Source: Photobacterium iliopiscarium (GTDB lineage Bacteria; Pseudomonadota; Gammaproteobacteria; Enterobacterales; Vibrionaceae). Taken from it: DNA of 52,027 nt. The position numbers and the translations under genes were made by a program. Of the stretch, positions 1 to 7,615 are shown piece after piece. Numbering within the stretch: the first letter of the stretch is position 1; every line of letters begins with the position of its first letter. The stretch is taken from NCBI RefSeq assembly GCF_003026395.1, contig NZ_PYOO01000019.1:1-52027 (forward strand), in the 5' to 3' direction. The notes under the pieces are model-generated. The model saw nothing but the letters and a program-made list of their open reading frames with translations, had not been told where the DNA came from and did no database searches.

Positions 1-48
1 TTATAAAGGTAGAGACAACAAGTTGCATTTATGCTGAATAGACACTGC

Positions 49-125
49 GGAGTGGTAGTTCAGTTGGTTAGAATACCGGCCTGTCACGCCGGGGGTCGCG
101 GGTTCGAGTCCCGTCCACTCCGCCA
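49..125 (+). tRNA. tRNA-Asp (GTC)
   Basis: A complete cloverleaf of 77 nt with an encoded CCA end. The 5' strand GGAGTGG pairs with the 3' acceptor strand, the anticodon loop reads CTGTCAC (anticodon GTC), and the T loop is GTTCGAG. The sequence is close to the E. coli tRNA-Asp that I remember. It lies 37 bp before tRNA-Trp, the same pair that closes some enterobacterial rRNA operons. Confidence 0.97.
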
Positions 126-162
126 TTTATTTAAGACACAGTTAAGTCTTTAAAATAACTAC

Positions 163-239
163 AGGGGTGTAGCTCCAACTGGCAGAGCAGCGGATTCCAA
201 ATCCGCGTGTTGGGAGTTCGAATCTCTCCACCCCTGCCA
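163..239 (+). tRNA. tRNA-Trp (CCA)
   Basis: A complete 77-nt cloverleaf with CCA end. Acceptor AGGGGTG pairs with CACCCCT, the anticodon stem GCGGATT/AATCCGC carries anticodon CCA, and the T loop is GTTCGAA. It is the intact parent of the decayed copies that follow in the tandem array, and a terminator hairpin starts 11 bp downstream. Confidence 0.97.
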
Positions 240-249
240 TCTTCAAGAA

Positions 250-278
250 AGCCTCGACAGTAATGTCGGGGCTTTTTT
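250..278 (+). terminator. Rho-independent terminator of the tRNA-Asp/tRNA-Trp transcript
   Basis: A nine-pair stem (251-259 with 264-272) closes a GTAA loop and is followed by six T. It stands directly after tRNA-Trp, so it should end the tRNA (and probably rRNA) transcript. The same hairpin recurs intact at 540-568 and decayed near 830-858. Confidence 0.85.
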
Positions 279-310
279 ACGTTTGTATTATTATGATCGA
301 GTGTGTGGAA

Positions 311-388
311 TGTTAACTGACAGAGCAGCGGATTCGCCATTCCGAAAATCAGCGCGTGTTGGGAGTTCGAGTATCGTAACCCCTGCCA
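311..388 (+). pseudogene. tRNA-Trp pseudogene copy 1
   Basis: It resembles tRNA-Trp from the D arm (ACTGRCAGAGCAGCGGATT) to the CCA end. The 5' acceptor strand is gone, the anticodon arm carries about 11 extra bases that remove the CCA anticodon loop, and the 3' T-stem strand is changed, so no cloverleaf can form. The T loop GTTCGAG and a terminal CCA remain. Terminator type B follows. Confidence 0.8.
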
Positions 389-396
389 TATTAAAG

Positions 397-427
397 AAGG
401 ATCATATCGAAAGATATGAGCCTTTTT
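397..427 (+). terminator. Terminator type B, copy 1
   Basis: A stem (397-408 with 413-424) closes a GAAA tetraloop and runs into five T. One A-G mismatch (401/420) interrupts it. Copy 2 at 687-717 repairs that mismatch to C-G and has a G-T wobble elsewhere, so the hairpin is kept in both. Confidence 0.7.
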
Positions 428-450
428 GCTATCTGTAATTTATGAATATA

Positions 451-529
451 GTTCTTACTGACAGAGCAGCGGATTCGCCATTCCGAAAATCAGCGCATGT
501 TGGGAGTTCGAGTATCGTAACTCCTGCCA
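451..529 (+). pseudogene. tRNA-Trp pseudogene copy 2
   Basis: Same architecture as copy 1: D-arm remnant, expanded anticodon region, T loop GTTCGAG and a final CCA, with no 5' acceptor strand. It ends in CTCCTGCCA rather than CCCCTGCCA. The type A terminator follows at once. Confidence 0.8.
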
Positions 530-539
530 TCTTCAAGAA

Positions 540-568
540 AGCCTCGACAGTAATGTCGGGGCTTTTTT
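540..568 (+). terminator. Terminator type A, copy 2
   Basis: Identical to the hairpin after the genuine tRNA-Trp: nine-pair stem, GTAA loop, six T, displaced by 290 bp. Confidence 0.75.
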
Positions 569-600
569 ACGTTTGTATTATTATGATCGAGTGTGTGGAA

Positions 601-678
601 TGTTAACTGGCAGAACAGCGGATTCGCCATTCCGAAAATCAGCGCGTGTTGGGAGTTCGAGTATCGTAACCCCTGCCA
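601..678 (+). pseudogene. tRNA-Trp pseudogene copy 3
   Basis: This is the 290-bp-period partner of copy 1. It differs from it by two substitutions in the D-arm remnant (GGCAGAAC for GACAGAGC). It carries the same expansion of the anticodon region and the same lost 5' acceptor strand. Confidence 0.8.
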
Positions 679-686
679 TATTAAAG

Positions 687-717
687 AAGGCTTATATCGA
701 AAGATATGAGCCTTTTT
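687..717 (+). terminator. Terminator type B, copy 2
   Basis: The stem around a GAAA tetraloop is fully paired here, with one G-T wobble, and is followed by five T. The two differences from copy 1 both lie in the stem and leave it able to fold. Confidence 0.72.
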
Positions 718-740
718 GCTATCTGTAATTTATGAATATA

Positions 741-819
741 GTTCTTACTGGCAGAGTAGCGGATTCGCCATTCCGAAAATCAGCGCGTGTTGGGCGTTCG
801 AGTATCGTAACTCCTGCCA
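741..819 (+). pseudogene. tRNA-Trp pseudogene copy 4
   Basis: Partner of copy 2 one period later, with four substitutions, one of them next to the T loop (GGGCGTTCG for GGGAGTTCG). No cloverleaf is possible. A decayed type A hairpin follows. Confidence 0.78.
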
Positions 820-884
820 TCTTCAAGAAAGCCTCGACAGTAATGTGAGGATTTTTTACGTCTGTATTATTGTAATAGATTAAG

Positions 885-942
885 TGTGACCGTAATTGGC
901 AGAGCAGCGGATCTCGCCATATCGAAAATCAACACCTGTTGA
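885..942 (+). pseudogene. tRNA-Trp pseudogene copy 5 (decayed, truncated)
   Basis: The D-arm motif GGCAGAGCAGCGGAT and the expanded anticodon region are recognisable, but the T arm and CCA end have diverged beyond recognition. This is the distal, apparently oldest edge of the array. Confidence 0.65.
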
Positions 943-950
943 GTGTTACT

Positions 951-1193
951 TAAATGCTTAAGGTTTATAATTAACGTATTAAAAAGTGACGTTATTAAGT
1001 GATATAACTGACTATTCTAATAATGATCTTTTACTTATTATTTAATAGAAAATAAGACTGTGACTTTAGGCGATGTTATTCATGATAATGAGAATATAAA
1101 ATCGTGAAGATGATGATGAATAATAAAAATTCGAGATCGAATGATGTTCAGTGGTAATCTAATAGAGTAAATAGTCAATTTTTTGGAGTTTTT
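951..1193. other. AT-rich intergenic region before the DUF1904 gene
   Basis: No gene is visible. A perfect inverted repeat with 6-bp arms and a 2-bp spacer, ATTCGAGATCGAAT, lies at 1129-1142, about 50 bp before the start codon, and could be an operator. A good ribosome binding site (TTGGAG) precedes 1194. I cannot name a convincing promoter. Confidence 0.4.
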
Positions 1194-1529
1194 ATGCCAC
1201 ATCTTCGTTTTCGTGCGATTGCATTTGATACCGTAAAACATCTATCAACATCATTAGTTGATGATTTACAGCCATTAATGAAATGTCCTCGTGAAGATTT
1301 TACATTAGAGCATATTCCAGCCTCATTTATTTTTGATGGTGAAGTCTCTGATGCTTACCCGTTTGTTGAGGTGTTTTGGTTTGATCGAGGTCAGGAGATT
1401 CAAGATCTTGTTGCTGAAACGATTACGGTCGCAGTGAGAAAAGCGGTTGCGGATATTAATCAAGACGTGGCTGTTATTTTTACCGCATTAACAGCTTCAA
1501 TGTATTACGATAATGGTAAGCACTATTAA
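1194..1529 (+). CDS. DUF1904 family protein
   Basis: A small cytosolic protein of 111 residues, without signal peptide or membrane segment. It resembles the DUF1904 family, small proteins of the tautomerase-like fold (family knowledge, recalled; no catalytic N-terminal proline follows Met1, the second residue being Pro2 only if the Met is removed). The start is well supported: a TTGGAG Shine-Dalgarno lies 6-7 bases upstream of ATG. It stands alone between the tRNA-derived repeats and yafD, about 95 bp before the latter. Its cellular role is unknown. Alternative: another small tautomerase-superfamily member such as a 5-carboxymethyl-2-hydroxymuconate isomerase homologue. Confidence 0.7.
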   Translation: MPHLRFRAIAFDTVKHLSTSLVDDLQPLMKCPREDFTLEHIPASFIFDGEVSDAYPFVEVFWFDRGQEIQDLVAETITVAVRKAVADINQDVAVIFTALTASMYYDNGKHY

Positions 1530-1625
1530 GCCATAGTTATTCTGATATTGGTTTTGTTATTTTTAATTTTATGATGATATTATGCCATTGATGTAATGGG
1601 CTAAGTTGTCTGTGTAGGCGTTATT

Positions 1626-2492
1626 ATGGCACGTAGAACAAAAACAAAAGTGGTTGCTGGCTTAGGTGTCGTGGCTGGCGCGTTGGGGTTAGGGGCGTTT
1701 AATTCATCATTTGATGTAACGATGCAACCTGAAGTGACAAATGAAGTTTTTGCCCCTCATTTCACTTATCGTTGTATTGAAAGTGAAATCGCTCCACCAC
1801 TTGATAATAATGGTGTATTAACGGTTGCTGTATGGAATATTTATAAACAACAACGACCAAATTGGCGTCAAGCATTAGAATCGTTTTCTCAACAGAGTGA
1901 TTTGGTGTTATTGCAAGAGGCGAGTTTAAATACTGATCTTAAAAACTATTTAGATGCGCATCATTGGCAAGTTCGAATGGCTAATGCATTTAGGTTTCTT
2001 GATACGCCTGCTGGGGTGATGAATTTATCACGAGTATCTTCGCGTCAAACCTGTGCTTATCTGGCGATGGAGCCATGGTTACGCTTGCCTAAATCAGCAC
2101 TCTTATCACAATTTACATTATCTGATGGTCAAACTCTTGCGGTGGTTAACCTTCATGGGGTTAATTTTGCCATTGGTTTAAATGAATATAAGCAGCAATT
2201 AGACAGTTTAAAATCGGTTTTAGAACAACATCAAGGACCGATTATATTAGCGGGTGATTTTAACACTTGGCGTAAAGCACGGATTAAAGTTGTACGATCT
2301 TTTGCGCATTCATTGGGGTTAAAAGAAGTGCAATATCATAATGATCAACGAGTACGAGTGTTAGGTAAACCGTTAGATCATCTTTATTATCGTGATTTAC
2401 AATTGATAAAATCAGAAGCACCTAAAACGGATGCTTCTGATCATAATCCATTATTAGCGACGTTTAAACTAACGCAATCAGTAATGTATTAA
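1626..2492 (+). CDS. yafD: YafD-like endonuclease/exonuclease/phosphatase family protein (UPF0294)
   Basis: A 288-residue protein with a hydrophobic N-terminus (about residues 8-26) that may be an anchor or signal, followed by a full EEP-fold domain. Visible motifs are WNIYK (70-74), LLQEA (95-99), NLHG (175-178), GDFNTW (210-215), DHLYY (251-255) and SDHNPL (271-276), the metal-binding and catalytic set of DNase I-like phosphodiesterases. The substrate is unknown. In E. coli yafD also lies downstream of an rRNA operon and next to mltD/gloB, which supports the name. The stop codon overlaps the convergent stop of the Yip1-family gene within the palindrome TTAA. Confidence 0.85.
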   Translation: MARRTKTKVVAGLGVVAGALGLGAFNSSFDVTMQPEVTNEVFAPHFTYRCIESEIAPPLDNNGVLTVAVWNIYKQQRPNWRQALESFSQQSDLVLLQEASLNTDLKNYLDAHHWQVRMANAFRFLDTPAGVMNLSRVSSRQTCAYLAMEPWLRLPKSALLSQFTLSDGQTLAVVNLHGVNFAIGLNEYKQQLDSLKSVLEQHQGPIILAGDFNTWRKARIKVVRSFAHSLGLKEVQYHNDQRVRVLGKPLDHLYYRDLQLIKSEAPKTDASDHNPLLATFKLTQSVMY

Positions 2493-3178
2493 GCTGAAAT
2501 AATGAGTAGTGGCCATACAATCAAGGTTAATAACCAAGGAAGTACCGCGACAATGATTGCTTTGGCACGATCAAGATCAGTCCAAGCACTCACGGCTGCA
2601 TAAGTTAAAGCGATATACCATGGTGCTAATAACGGCATGGTAGTCGCTAATGCTGCCCAACGATTATTTAATGGTAATTTTAGAAGGCCATTAACACTAT
2701 TTAAGTCTGCGGCATTAGGCAGAATACTATTGGTGTTAAACACAACATTAATATAACTGGCAATGTCACCGATAAAAGAGGGCAACATAATAAAACAAGC
2801 GGCGGCAAGCCATTTTCCGTAGCTGTGTTGATGGTGGCTACTTTTAGTGGCTAACTTTAACCATAACGCCAGTACAAAAATCACCGCTGTTCGGCCGGTG
2901 ATATCACTAAACACCTCACCTGCAAGTAAGACTTCTCGGGTTAACCAAGCTTGTTGCGTATTACCACCAATATTACCTAGTTGAGCCTGTATTGTTTGTT
3001 GTAGCCATGGCATATCAACGTGGTTAAAGTAACTGCCCCATAAAATGAATGAACCTAAAATAATCATTAAATAAGGTAAAATTGCCCATTTCGGTCGTTC
3101 ATAGATAGCAGCAAAGCATTCTATTGGTGAACGGAAAATATCGATAACCGCGACTATTGGGTTTTTAGATGGCGTCAT
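2489..3178 (-). CDS. Yip1 domain membrane protein
   Basis: A 229-residue integral membrane protein with about five to six hydrophobic segments (near residues 30-50, 93-110, 125-145, 175-195, 205-227). The opening pattern, a short cytosolic lead with FRSPIECFAAIYERPKW then the first helix, is typical of bacterial Yip1-domain proteins. The function in bacteria is not established. The ATG overlaps the mltD stop codon (ATGA), so it is probably translated with mltD. It takes the place held by yafE in E. coli. The 3' end meets yafD head to head with overlapping stop codons. Confidence 0.75.
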   Translation of the reverse strand: MTPSKNPIVAVIDIFRSPIECFAAIYERPKWAILPYLMIILGSFILWGSYFNHVDMPWLQQTIQAQLGNIGGNTQQAWLTREVLLAGEVFSDITGRTAVIFVLALWLKLATKSSHHQHSYGKWLAAACFIMLPSFIGDIASYINVVFNTNSILPNAADLNSVNGLLKLPLNNRWAALATTMPLLAPWYIALTYAAVSAWTDLDRAKAIIVAVLPWLLTLIVWPLLIISA

Positions 3179-4731
3179 GCTTGTACCTTACGACGATCAA
3201 TCACTAATTTTAGCTGTTGACCTTGTTTAATATATTTATTGTTAGCTAGATTATTCCATTTTTTAATCTCAGCAACAGAAACATCATAACGTTGAGCGAT
3301 AACACTTAAACTATCCCCATTTCGCACTTTGTAATGGATTGTTTTGTGGTTAGCGGCGGTTTTCTTTGATGTCGCTGTTGTCGATACTTTTAAGCGCTGC
3401 CCTTGATGTAACACCGCATTTTTACTTAGGCTGTTAAGTTGTTTAAGTTTCACCACACTGGTTTTGTGCTTACGGGCAATATCCCATAAATTATCACCTG
3501 ATTGCACTACATAATGCTGTGCTTCCACATGGACTGCGGCCCGATGCTGGCGATTTACTAATGAGATGGGTGATGCTGGAATGGTCAGTGATTGGCCAAT
3601 ACGAATATTGGTAGTTTTAAGCTTATTCACTTTTTGAATTGCTTTAATGCTGCTGTGATAACGTTTTGCAATTAGCCCTAGGCTTTCACCTGATTTAACA
3701 CGGTGATGATGAGTTATCATACTTGCGTTACGGTTTTGTGCTAATTCACGTCTAAAGCGCTTCACTTTATTGATTGGTAATAATAAATGATTAAGACCAT
3801 TAGGGGCTGTGACACCACGGCGATAAGCGGGGTTTAGATCTTTTAATTCACGGGTGCTAATACCTGCAAATTCCGCCGCAATGGTAAGATCCATTTGTAC
3901 GCCAGGTTTAACGACAGCGATAACTGGCTTATTACTGATGGGTTCGATGTGGAAACCGTATTTTTTAGGGTGCATGATAATATCAGCAACCGCATACAGT
4001 TTAGGCACATAACTACTGGTTTCATTGGGTAAATCAAGCGCCCAATAATCGGTTGGTTTACCTGCGGCTTTGTTTTTACGGATAGCACTAAAAACACGGC
4101 CTTCGCCAGTATTATAAGCCGCTAATGCTTGTTGCCAGTTACCATCAAATTTCTTATTTAAATACTCAAGTAAATTAAGTGCTGCGGTGGTAGATTTTAC
4201 GACATCACGGCGACCGTCATACCAGCTATTTTGTTTTAAGCCAAAACGGCGACCCGTATCAGGAATTATTTGCCATAGACCAGCGGCAGCCATACTTGAG
4301 TATGCATGTGGATCAAATGAGCTTTCTACAATTGGTAAAAGAGCCAGTTCTAGCGGCATGCCTCGTTTTTCAACTTGTTCTGTGATGTAGTACAAGAAAG
4401 GTTGAGCACGTTGAGCAATAATTTCAAGATTACGTGGGTTCTTTAAATACCAATTTCGGTAATATTGGACACGCTTGTTATTAGGAATTTTTGTGGTGAT
4501 CTGCATCGCGATGCGATCCCATACATCTTGCTGTTGTTGAGGCGTTAGTTTTACTGTAATCGGCTGTGGTTTTTTGATCACAGGAACAACAGGTACTACA
4601 GTTACAACAGGAGTATTAGTTGGTTGCTCAACGACAGTTTTTGTTTGGTTCGTATCGACCTGCGTTGTCTCTTTTGTAGTCTGACAACCTGCGATAACAA
4701 GTACACTTGCTAAAAGAATTTTGAATTTCAT
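3175..4731 (-). CDS. mltD: Membrane-bound lytic murein transglycosylase D
   Basis: It cleaves the glycan strands of peptidoglycan, leaving 1,6-anhydro-MurNAc ends, and is probably an outer-membrane lipoprotein facing the periplasm. From the ATG at 4731 the product has 518 residues and begins with a lipoprotein signal (MKFKILLASVLVIAGC, lipobox Cys16). A GH23 transglycosylase domain follows, with catalytic Glu136 in LPIVESSFDP and the AAGLWQI motif near 149. Three LysM repeats lie at about 342-386, 405-448 and 466-510. An upstream in-frame start would add 15 residues before the signal and is unlikely. A proline/valine-rich linker occupies residues 38-58. It overlaps the downstream Yip1 gene by four bases. 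Confidence 0.93.
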   Translation of the reverse strand: MKFKILLASVLVIAGCQTTKETTQVDTNQTKTVVEQPTNTPVVTVVPVVPVIKKPQPITVKLTPQQQQDVWDRIAMQITTKIPNNKRVQYYRNWYLKNPRNLEIIAQRAQPFLYYITEQVEKRGMPLELALLPIVESSFDPHAYSSMAAAGLWQIIPDTGRRFGLKQNSWYDGRRDVVKSTTAALNLLEYLNKKFDGNWQQALAAYNTGEGRVFSAIRKNKAAGKPTDYWALDLPNETSSYVPKLYAVADIIMHPKKYGFHIEPISNKPVIAVVKPGVQMDLTIAAEFAGISTRELKDLNPAYRRGVTAPNGLNHLLLPINKVKRFRRELAQNRNASMITHHHRVKSGESLGLIAKRYHSSIKAIQKVNKLKTTNIRIGQSLTIPASPISLVNRQHRAAVHVEAQHYVVQSGDNLWDIARKHKTSVVKLKQLNSLSKNAVLHQGQRLKVSTTATSKKTAANHKTIHYKVRNGDSLSVIAQRYDVSVAEIKKWNNLANNKYIKQGQQLKLVIDRRKVQA

Positions 4732-4802
4732 GACAGTCGTTTGTAGCCAAAATGGTTGGTGATAATACTTGCCCAACCACCTTGGTTACAAGGGAAGAAA
4801 TG

Positions 4803-5561
4803 TTAAAACTCGTCTTTCCAACGTCTAAGTGCTGCAAATGTCTCAATATCTGAGCTATCGTACGCTTTATCAGCAACAGAACGTTTAATACTTGGCTGAT
4901 CGCAACGTAAAAATGGGTTAATAAGTTTTTCATTACTAAGAGTGGTAGGTAACGTGCTTTGACCATTTGCGCGTAGACGATTAACTTGATCACGGTAGCG
5001 TTGTAAGTGAGCGTTATCTTGTTCTGCGACTAAGGCAAAAGCGAGATTACCTGCGGTGTATTCGTGAGCACAATAGATGTTCGTTTCATCAGGTAATGAT
5101 GCTATTTTTTGTAGTGAATTAAACATTTGTGCTGGTGTACCTTCAAAGATACGACCACAGCCAGCAGAGAATAATGTATCACCACAAAATAGTTTTTCAT
5201 CACCGACATAAGCAACATGGCCTAAAGTGTGTCCGGGGACACTCAGCACCATAAAGCGTTCACCAAAGATATCAACTTGATCGCCATCTTCTACAGGGCG
5301 AGTAATACCTGGAATCGGCTCATCATTAGGGCCAACAACTTTGGTCGCTGGAAAGCGACGTTTTAGCTCACTGATGCCACCGACATGGTCATGATGGTGG
5401 TGAGTGATGAGGATTGCATCTAGAATTAAATTGTCTTTCTCAATGGCCTCTAGAACCGGCGTGGCATCCCCTGGATCAACAACGACACAATGATTGTCTG
5501 GGTTTTGAATCAGCCAGATGTAATTGTCTTTAAATGCGGGTATGCTTTTAACAGTTAACAT
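4803..5561 (-). CDS. gloB: Hydroxyacylglutathione hydrolase (glyoxalase II)
   Basis: It hydrolyses S-D-lactoylglutathione to D-lactate and glutathione, the second step of methylglyoxal detoxification in the cytosol. The 252-residue length is normal. The metallo-beta-lactamase zinc motif THHHHDH lies at 53-59 (ligands H54, H56, D58, H59), further ligands occur in VPGHTLGH and near [17 protein letters not shown], and YCAHEYT carries the C-terminal ligand. It is transcribed divergently from the YafS-like methyltransferase, leaving only 41 bp between start codons. The gene pair gloB/yafS/rnhA/dnaQ keeps the E. coli order. Confidence 0.96.
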   Translation of the reverse strand: MLTVKSIPAFKDNYIWLIQNPDNHCVVVDPGDATPVLEAIEKDNLILDAILITHHHHDHVGGISELKRRFPATKVVGPNDEPIPGITRPVEDGDQVDIFGERFMVLSVPGHTLGHVAYVGDEKLFCGDTLFSAGCGRIFEGTPAQMFNSLQKIASLPDETNIYCAHEYTAGNLAFALVAEQDNAHLQRYRDQVNRLRANGQSTLPTTLSNEKLINPFLRCDQPSIKRSVADKAYDSSDIETFAALRRWKDEF

Positions 5562-5602
5562 GAATTTTGTCTCCAGCTCTATCAGGTGTTGAGCAGTATC
5601 TT

Positions 5603-6361
5603 ATGAAGCCAGCGCGTACAGTAACACACATTGAAGTTCCTTATACATGGTCGAATGTGATCAATGGTGAATGGGTAGCAGAATTACTACAAGCGCGACT
5701 CGATGAGTGGTGCCCTAAATTATTTGGCTATCATATGTTAAAGCTTGGTGGCCTTAGTGCAGAGCTGACCAGTAGTCATTGTAATATTCAACATCAAATT
5801 AGTGTTGATAGATTGAGCCCAAAACGGACAATTGTGGCTGATGCTTTAGAATTACCCTTCATTGAAAAATCATTTGATGCGTGTTTGTTGATGCATCAAT
5901 TGGATTATGCTGTTGATCCTCATGGGTTGTTACGTGAAATTGATCGCGTGATGGTTGATGATGGTTATTTGGTTCTAAGTGGTAATAACCCTTTGAGCCT
6001 ATTAGGGTTACGAGGATTGTTACCGTGGAATCGTCATCAAGCACCGTGGACGGGAACAATGTATTTACCGTTTCGAATTAATGATTGGTTACGGTTATTA
6101 AATTATGAAGTGGTGTATCAAGAAACGTTTGCGATAGTTCCCGCTACTCGGCACCTTGCTTGTGCAGCATGGCTTGAACATGTTTTATCGGAACCATTAT
6201 CTGCGGTGGGTAGTTTATATTTTATTGTGGCGCGTAAACGTACTTGTCCATTAAAGTTGATTAAACCAACATGGAAATTACGGCGACAATTGGCACCGTT
6301 GCGTATTAATTGCCGTACGCAGGTTGAAAAAACATGTACCAAAACGCCGCCACGATCGTAA
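5603..6361 (+). CDS. YafS-like class I SAM-dependent methyltransferase
   Basis: A 252-residue protein with a methyltransferase-type core: IVADALELPF, then FDACLLMHQLDYAVDPHGLLREIDRVM, which matches the acidic post-I loop and motif II region of methyltransferase 11 folds. The canonical glycine-rich motif I is poor, so binding of SAM is an inference from the fold. The substrate is unknown. The ATG at 5603 is chosen over a TTG at 5567 because the latter sits six bases from the divergent gloB start and has no ribosome site. Its place between gloB and rnhA matches E. coli yafS. It converges on rnhA with eight bases between stops. Confidence 0.78.
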   Translation: MKPARTVTHIEVPYTWSNVINGEWVAELLQARLDEWCPKLFGYHMLKLGGLSAELTSSHCNIQHQISVDRLSPKRTIVADALELPFIEKSFDACLLMHQLDYAVDPHGLLREIDRVMVDDGYLVLSGNNPLSLLGLRGLLPWNRHQAPWTGTMYLPFRINDWLRLLNYEVVYQETFAIVPATRHLACAAWLEHVLSEPLSAVGSLYFIVARKRTCPLKLIKPTWKLRRQLAPLRINCRTQVEKTCTKTPPRS

Positions 6362-6369
6362 ATTTAAGC

Positions 6370-6834
6370 CTAGTTTGGTTGATAACCCGTGTCTGCTTGC
6401 GTTGGATTTTCAGCACCAGTACGCGCTAAAACATCACAACGTTCATTTTCTGGATGACCAGCATGACCTTTAACCCAATGCCATTGAACCTGATGACGTT
6501 GGGTTTCTTGATCAAGCTGCTGCCAAAGATCAGCATTTTTTACGGGTTTCTTATCCGTAGTTTGCCAACCTCGCTTTTTCCAATTATGGATCCATTGCGT
6601 AATTCCCTGACGCACATATTGACTGTCAGTGGTAAGATCAACACTGCATGGTTGTTTTAAACTTGCAAGTCCCATTATTGCAGCAAGCAATTCCATGCGG
6701 TTATTAGTGGTCATTGAATAACCGCCACTAAGCTCTTTTTCGTGTTGTTTATATCTTAATACCGTGCCATAGCCGCCGGGACCTGGGTTACCTAAACACG
6801 ATCCATCGGTGAAAATTTCTACCTGCTTTATCAT
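6370..6834 (-). CDS. rnhA: Ribonuclease HI
   Basis: It degrades the RNA strand of RNA-DNA hybrids during replication and R-loop removal. The 154 residues carry the four catalytic acids at Asp10 ([15 protein letters not shown]), Glu48 (NNRMELLA), Asp70 (LTTDSQYV) and Asp134 (NERCDVLA), plus the conserved His124. It is divergent from dnaQ with 51 bp between start codons, the classic rnhA/dnaQ arrangement. Confidence 0.97.
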   Translation of the reverse strand: MIKQVEIFTDGSCLGNPGPGGYGTVLRYKQHEKELSGGYSMTTNNRMELLAAIMGLASLKQPCSVDLTTDSQYVRQGITQWIHNWKKRGWQTTDKKPVKNADLWQQLDQETQRHQVQWHWVKGHAGHPENERCDVLARTGAENPTQADTGYQPN

Positions 6835-6885
6835 TGTGGGTAGTTTTGCCTTAGATAAAAACTTAAGTCTGACACATTAACTACT

Positions 6886-7605
6886 ATGAAAGCCACAAAC
6901 CAACGCATTATTGTATTTGATACAGAAACAACGGGTATGAACATGACTGGCCCTCATTATGAAGGTCACGGTATTGTTGAAATTGGTGCGGTAGAGATTA
7001 TCGACCGAAAATTAACGGGTAATACGTTCCATGTTTATATCAAACCGGATCGAACGATTGATCCAGAAGCGATTGCTGTCCATGGTATAACGGATGAATT
7101 CTTACGTGATAAGCCAGTGTATGCTGATATTCACCAAGAGTTTATGGATTTCATTGATGGCGCTGAGCTGGTCGCACATAACGCATCGTTTGATACCGGT
7201 TTTATGGATTATGAATTCCATAAGATGGGCGCATCAATTGCAAAAATAGAAGATATCTGTCAAATAACGGATACCTTAGAAATGGCGAAAAGGCTGTTTC
7301 CGGGTAAACGAAATAACCTCGATATTTTATGTTCACGTTATGGTATTGATAACTCACATCGTACCATGCACGGCGCATTACTCGATGCTGAGATTCTAGC
7401 TGACGTTTATTTGATGATGACCGGTGGTCAAACATCATTACGTTTAAGCAGTGGTAACGATTCAACTACAGAGACGAGTATTCGGCGTTTAGAGAATAGT
7501 CGAAAAGTATTAAAGGTTATTCATGCAACGGCCGATGAACTAACAGCACATCAAGATAGGCTTGATCTGATTGGTAAAAAGGCAGACGTTATCTGGCGTC
7601 TTTAG
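6886..7605 (+). CDS. dnaQ: DNA polymerase III epsilon subunit (3'-5' proofreading exonuclease)
   Basis: It supplies proofreading within the DNA polymerase III core. The 239-residue protein shows Exo I FDTETTG (Asp12, Glu14), Exo II HNASFDTGF (Asp103) and Exo III HRTMHGALLDAE (His162, Asp167), matching the positions known in E. coli. The C-terminal stretch after a linker (about 190-239) should bind the alpha subunit. It is followed after ten bases by the TIGR03503 gene, probably on the same transcript. Confidence 0.97.
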   Translation: MKATNQRIIVFDTETTGMNMTGPHYEGHGIVEIGAVEIIDRKLTGNTFHVYIKPDRTIDPEAIAVHGITDEFLRDKPVYADIHQEFMDFIDGAELVAHNASFDTGFMDYEFHKMGASIAKIEDICQITDTLEMAKRLFPGKRNNLDILCSRYGIDNSHRTMHGALLDAEILADVYLMMTGGQTSLRLSSGNDSTTETSIRRLENSRKVLKVIHATADELTAHQDRLDLIGKKADVIWRL

Positions 7606-7615
7606 AGGCAGTATA

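Larger units (their letters stand above)
241..950 (+). repeat. 290-bp tandem repeat array of tRNA-Trp-derived units and terminators
   Basis: Copies begin at 241, 531 and 821, an exact 290-bp period. Copies one and two differ at only 8 of 290 positions by my count. The third is partial and fades by about 950. Each full unit holds two tRNA-Trp-like remnants, 141 and 149 bp apart, each followed by a hairpin with a T run; the two hairpins differ in sequence. No open reading frame is plausible. The array looks like repeated duplication of tRNA-Trp plus its terminator, with decay at the distal end. Confidence 0.9.

Noticed and set aside
131..340. A 69-codon open frame on the minus strand over tRNA-Trp and the first repeat
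   Set aside because: It is the antisense of a tRNA and its terminator, has no ribosome site, and its peptide is the familiar false product of tRNA loci.
241..950. CRISPR array
   Set aside because: The units are 290 bp with tRNA similarity and hairpins, not 25-40-bp repeats with unique spacers, and no cas genes are present.
1084..1102. Fur box (GATAATGAGAAT...)
   Set aside because: Only about 12 of 19 positions match and the second half does not form a dyad; the region is AT-rich enough for chance.
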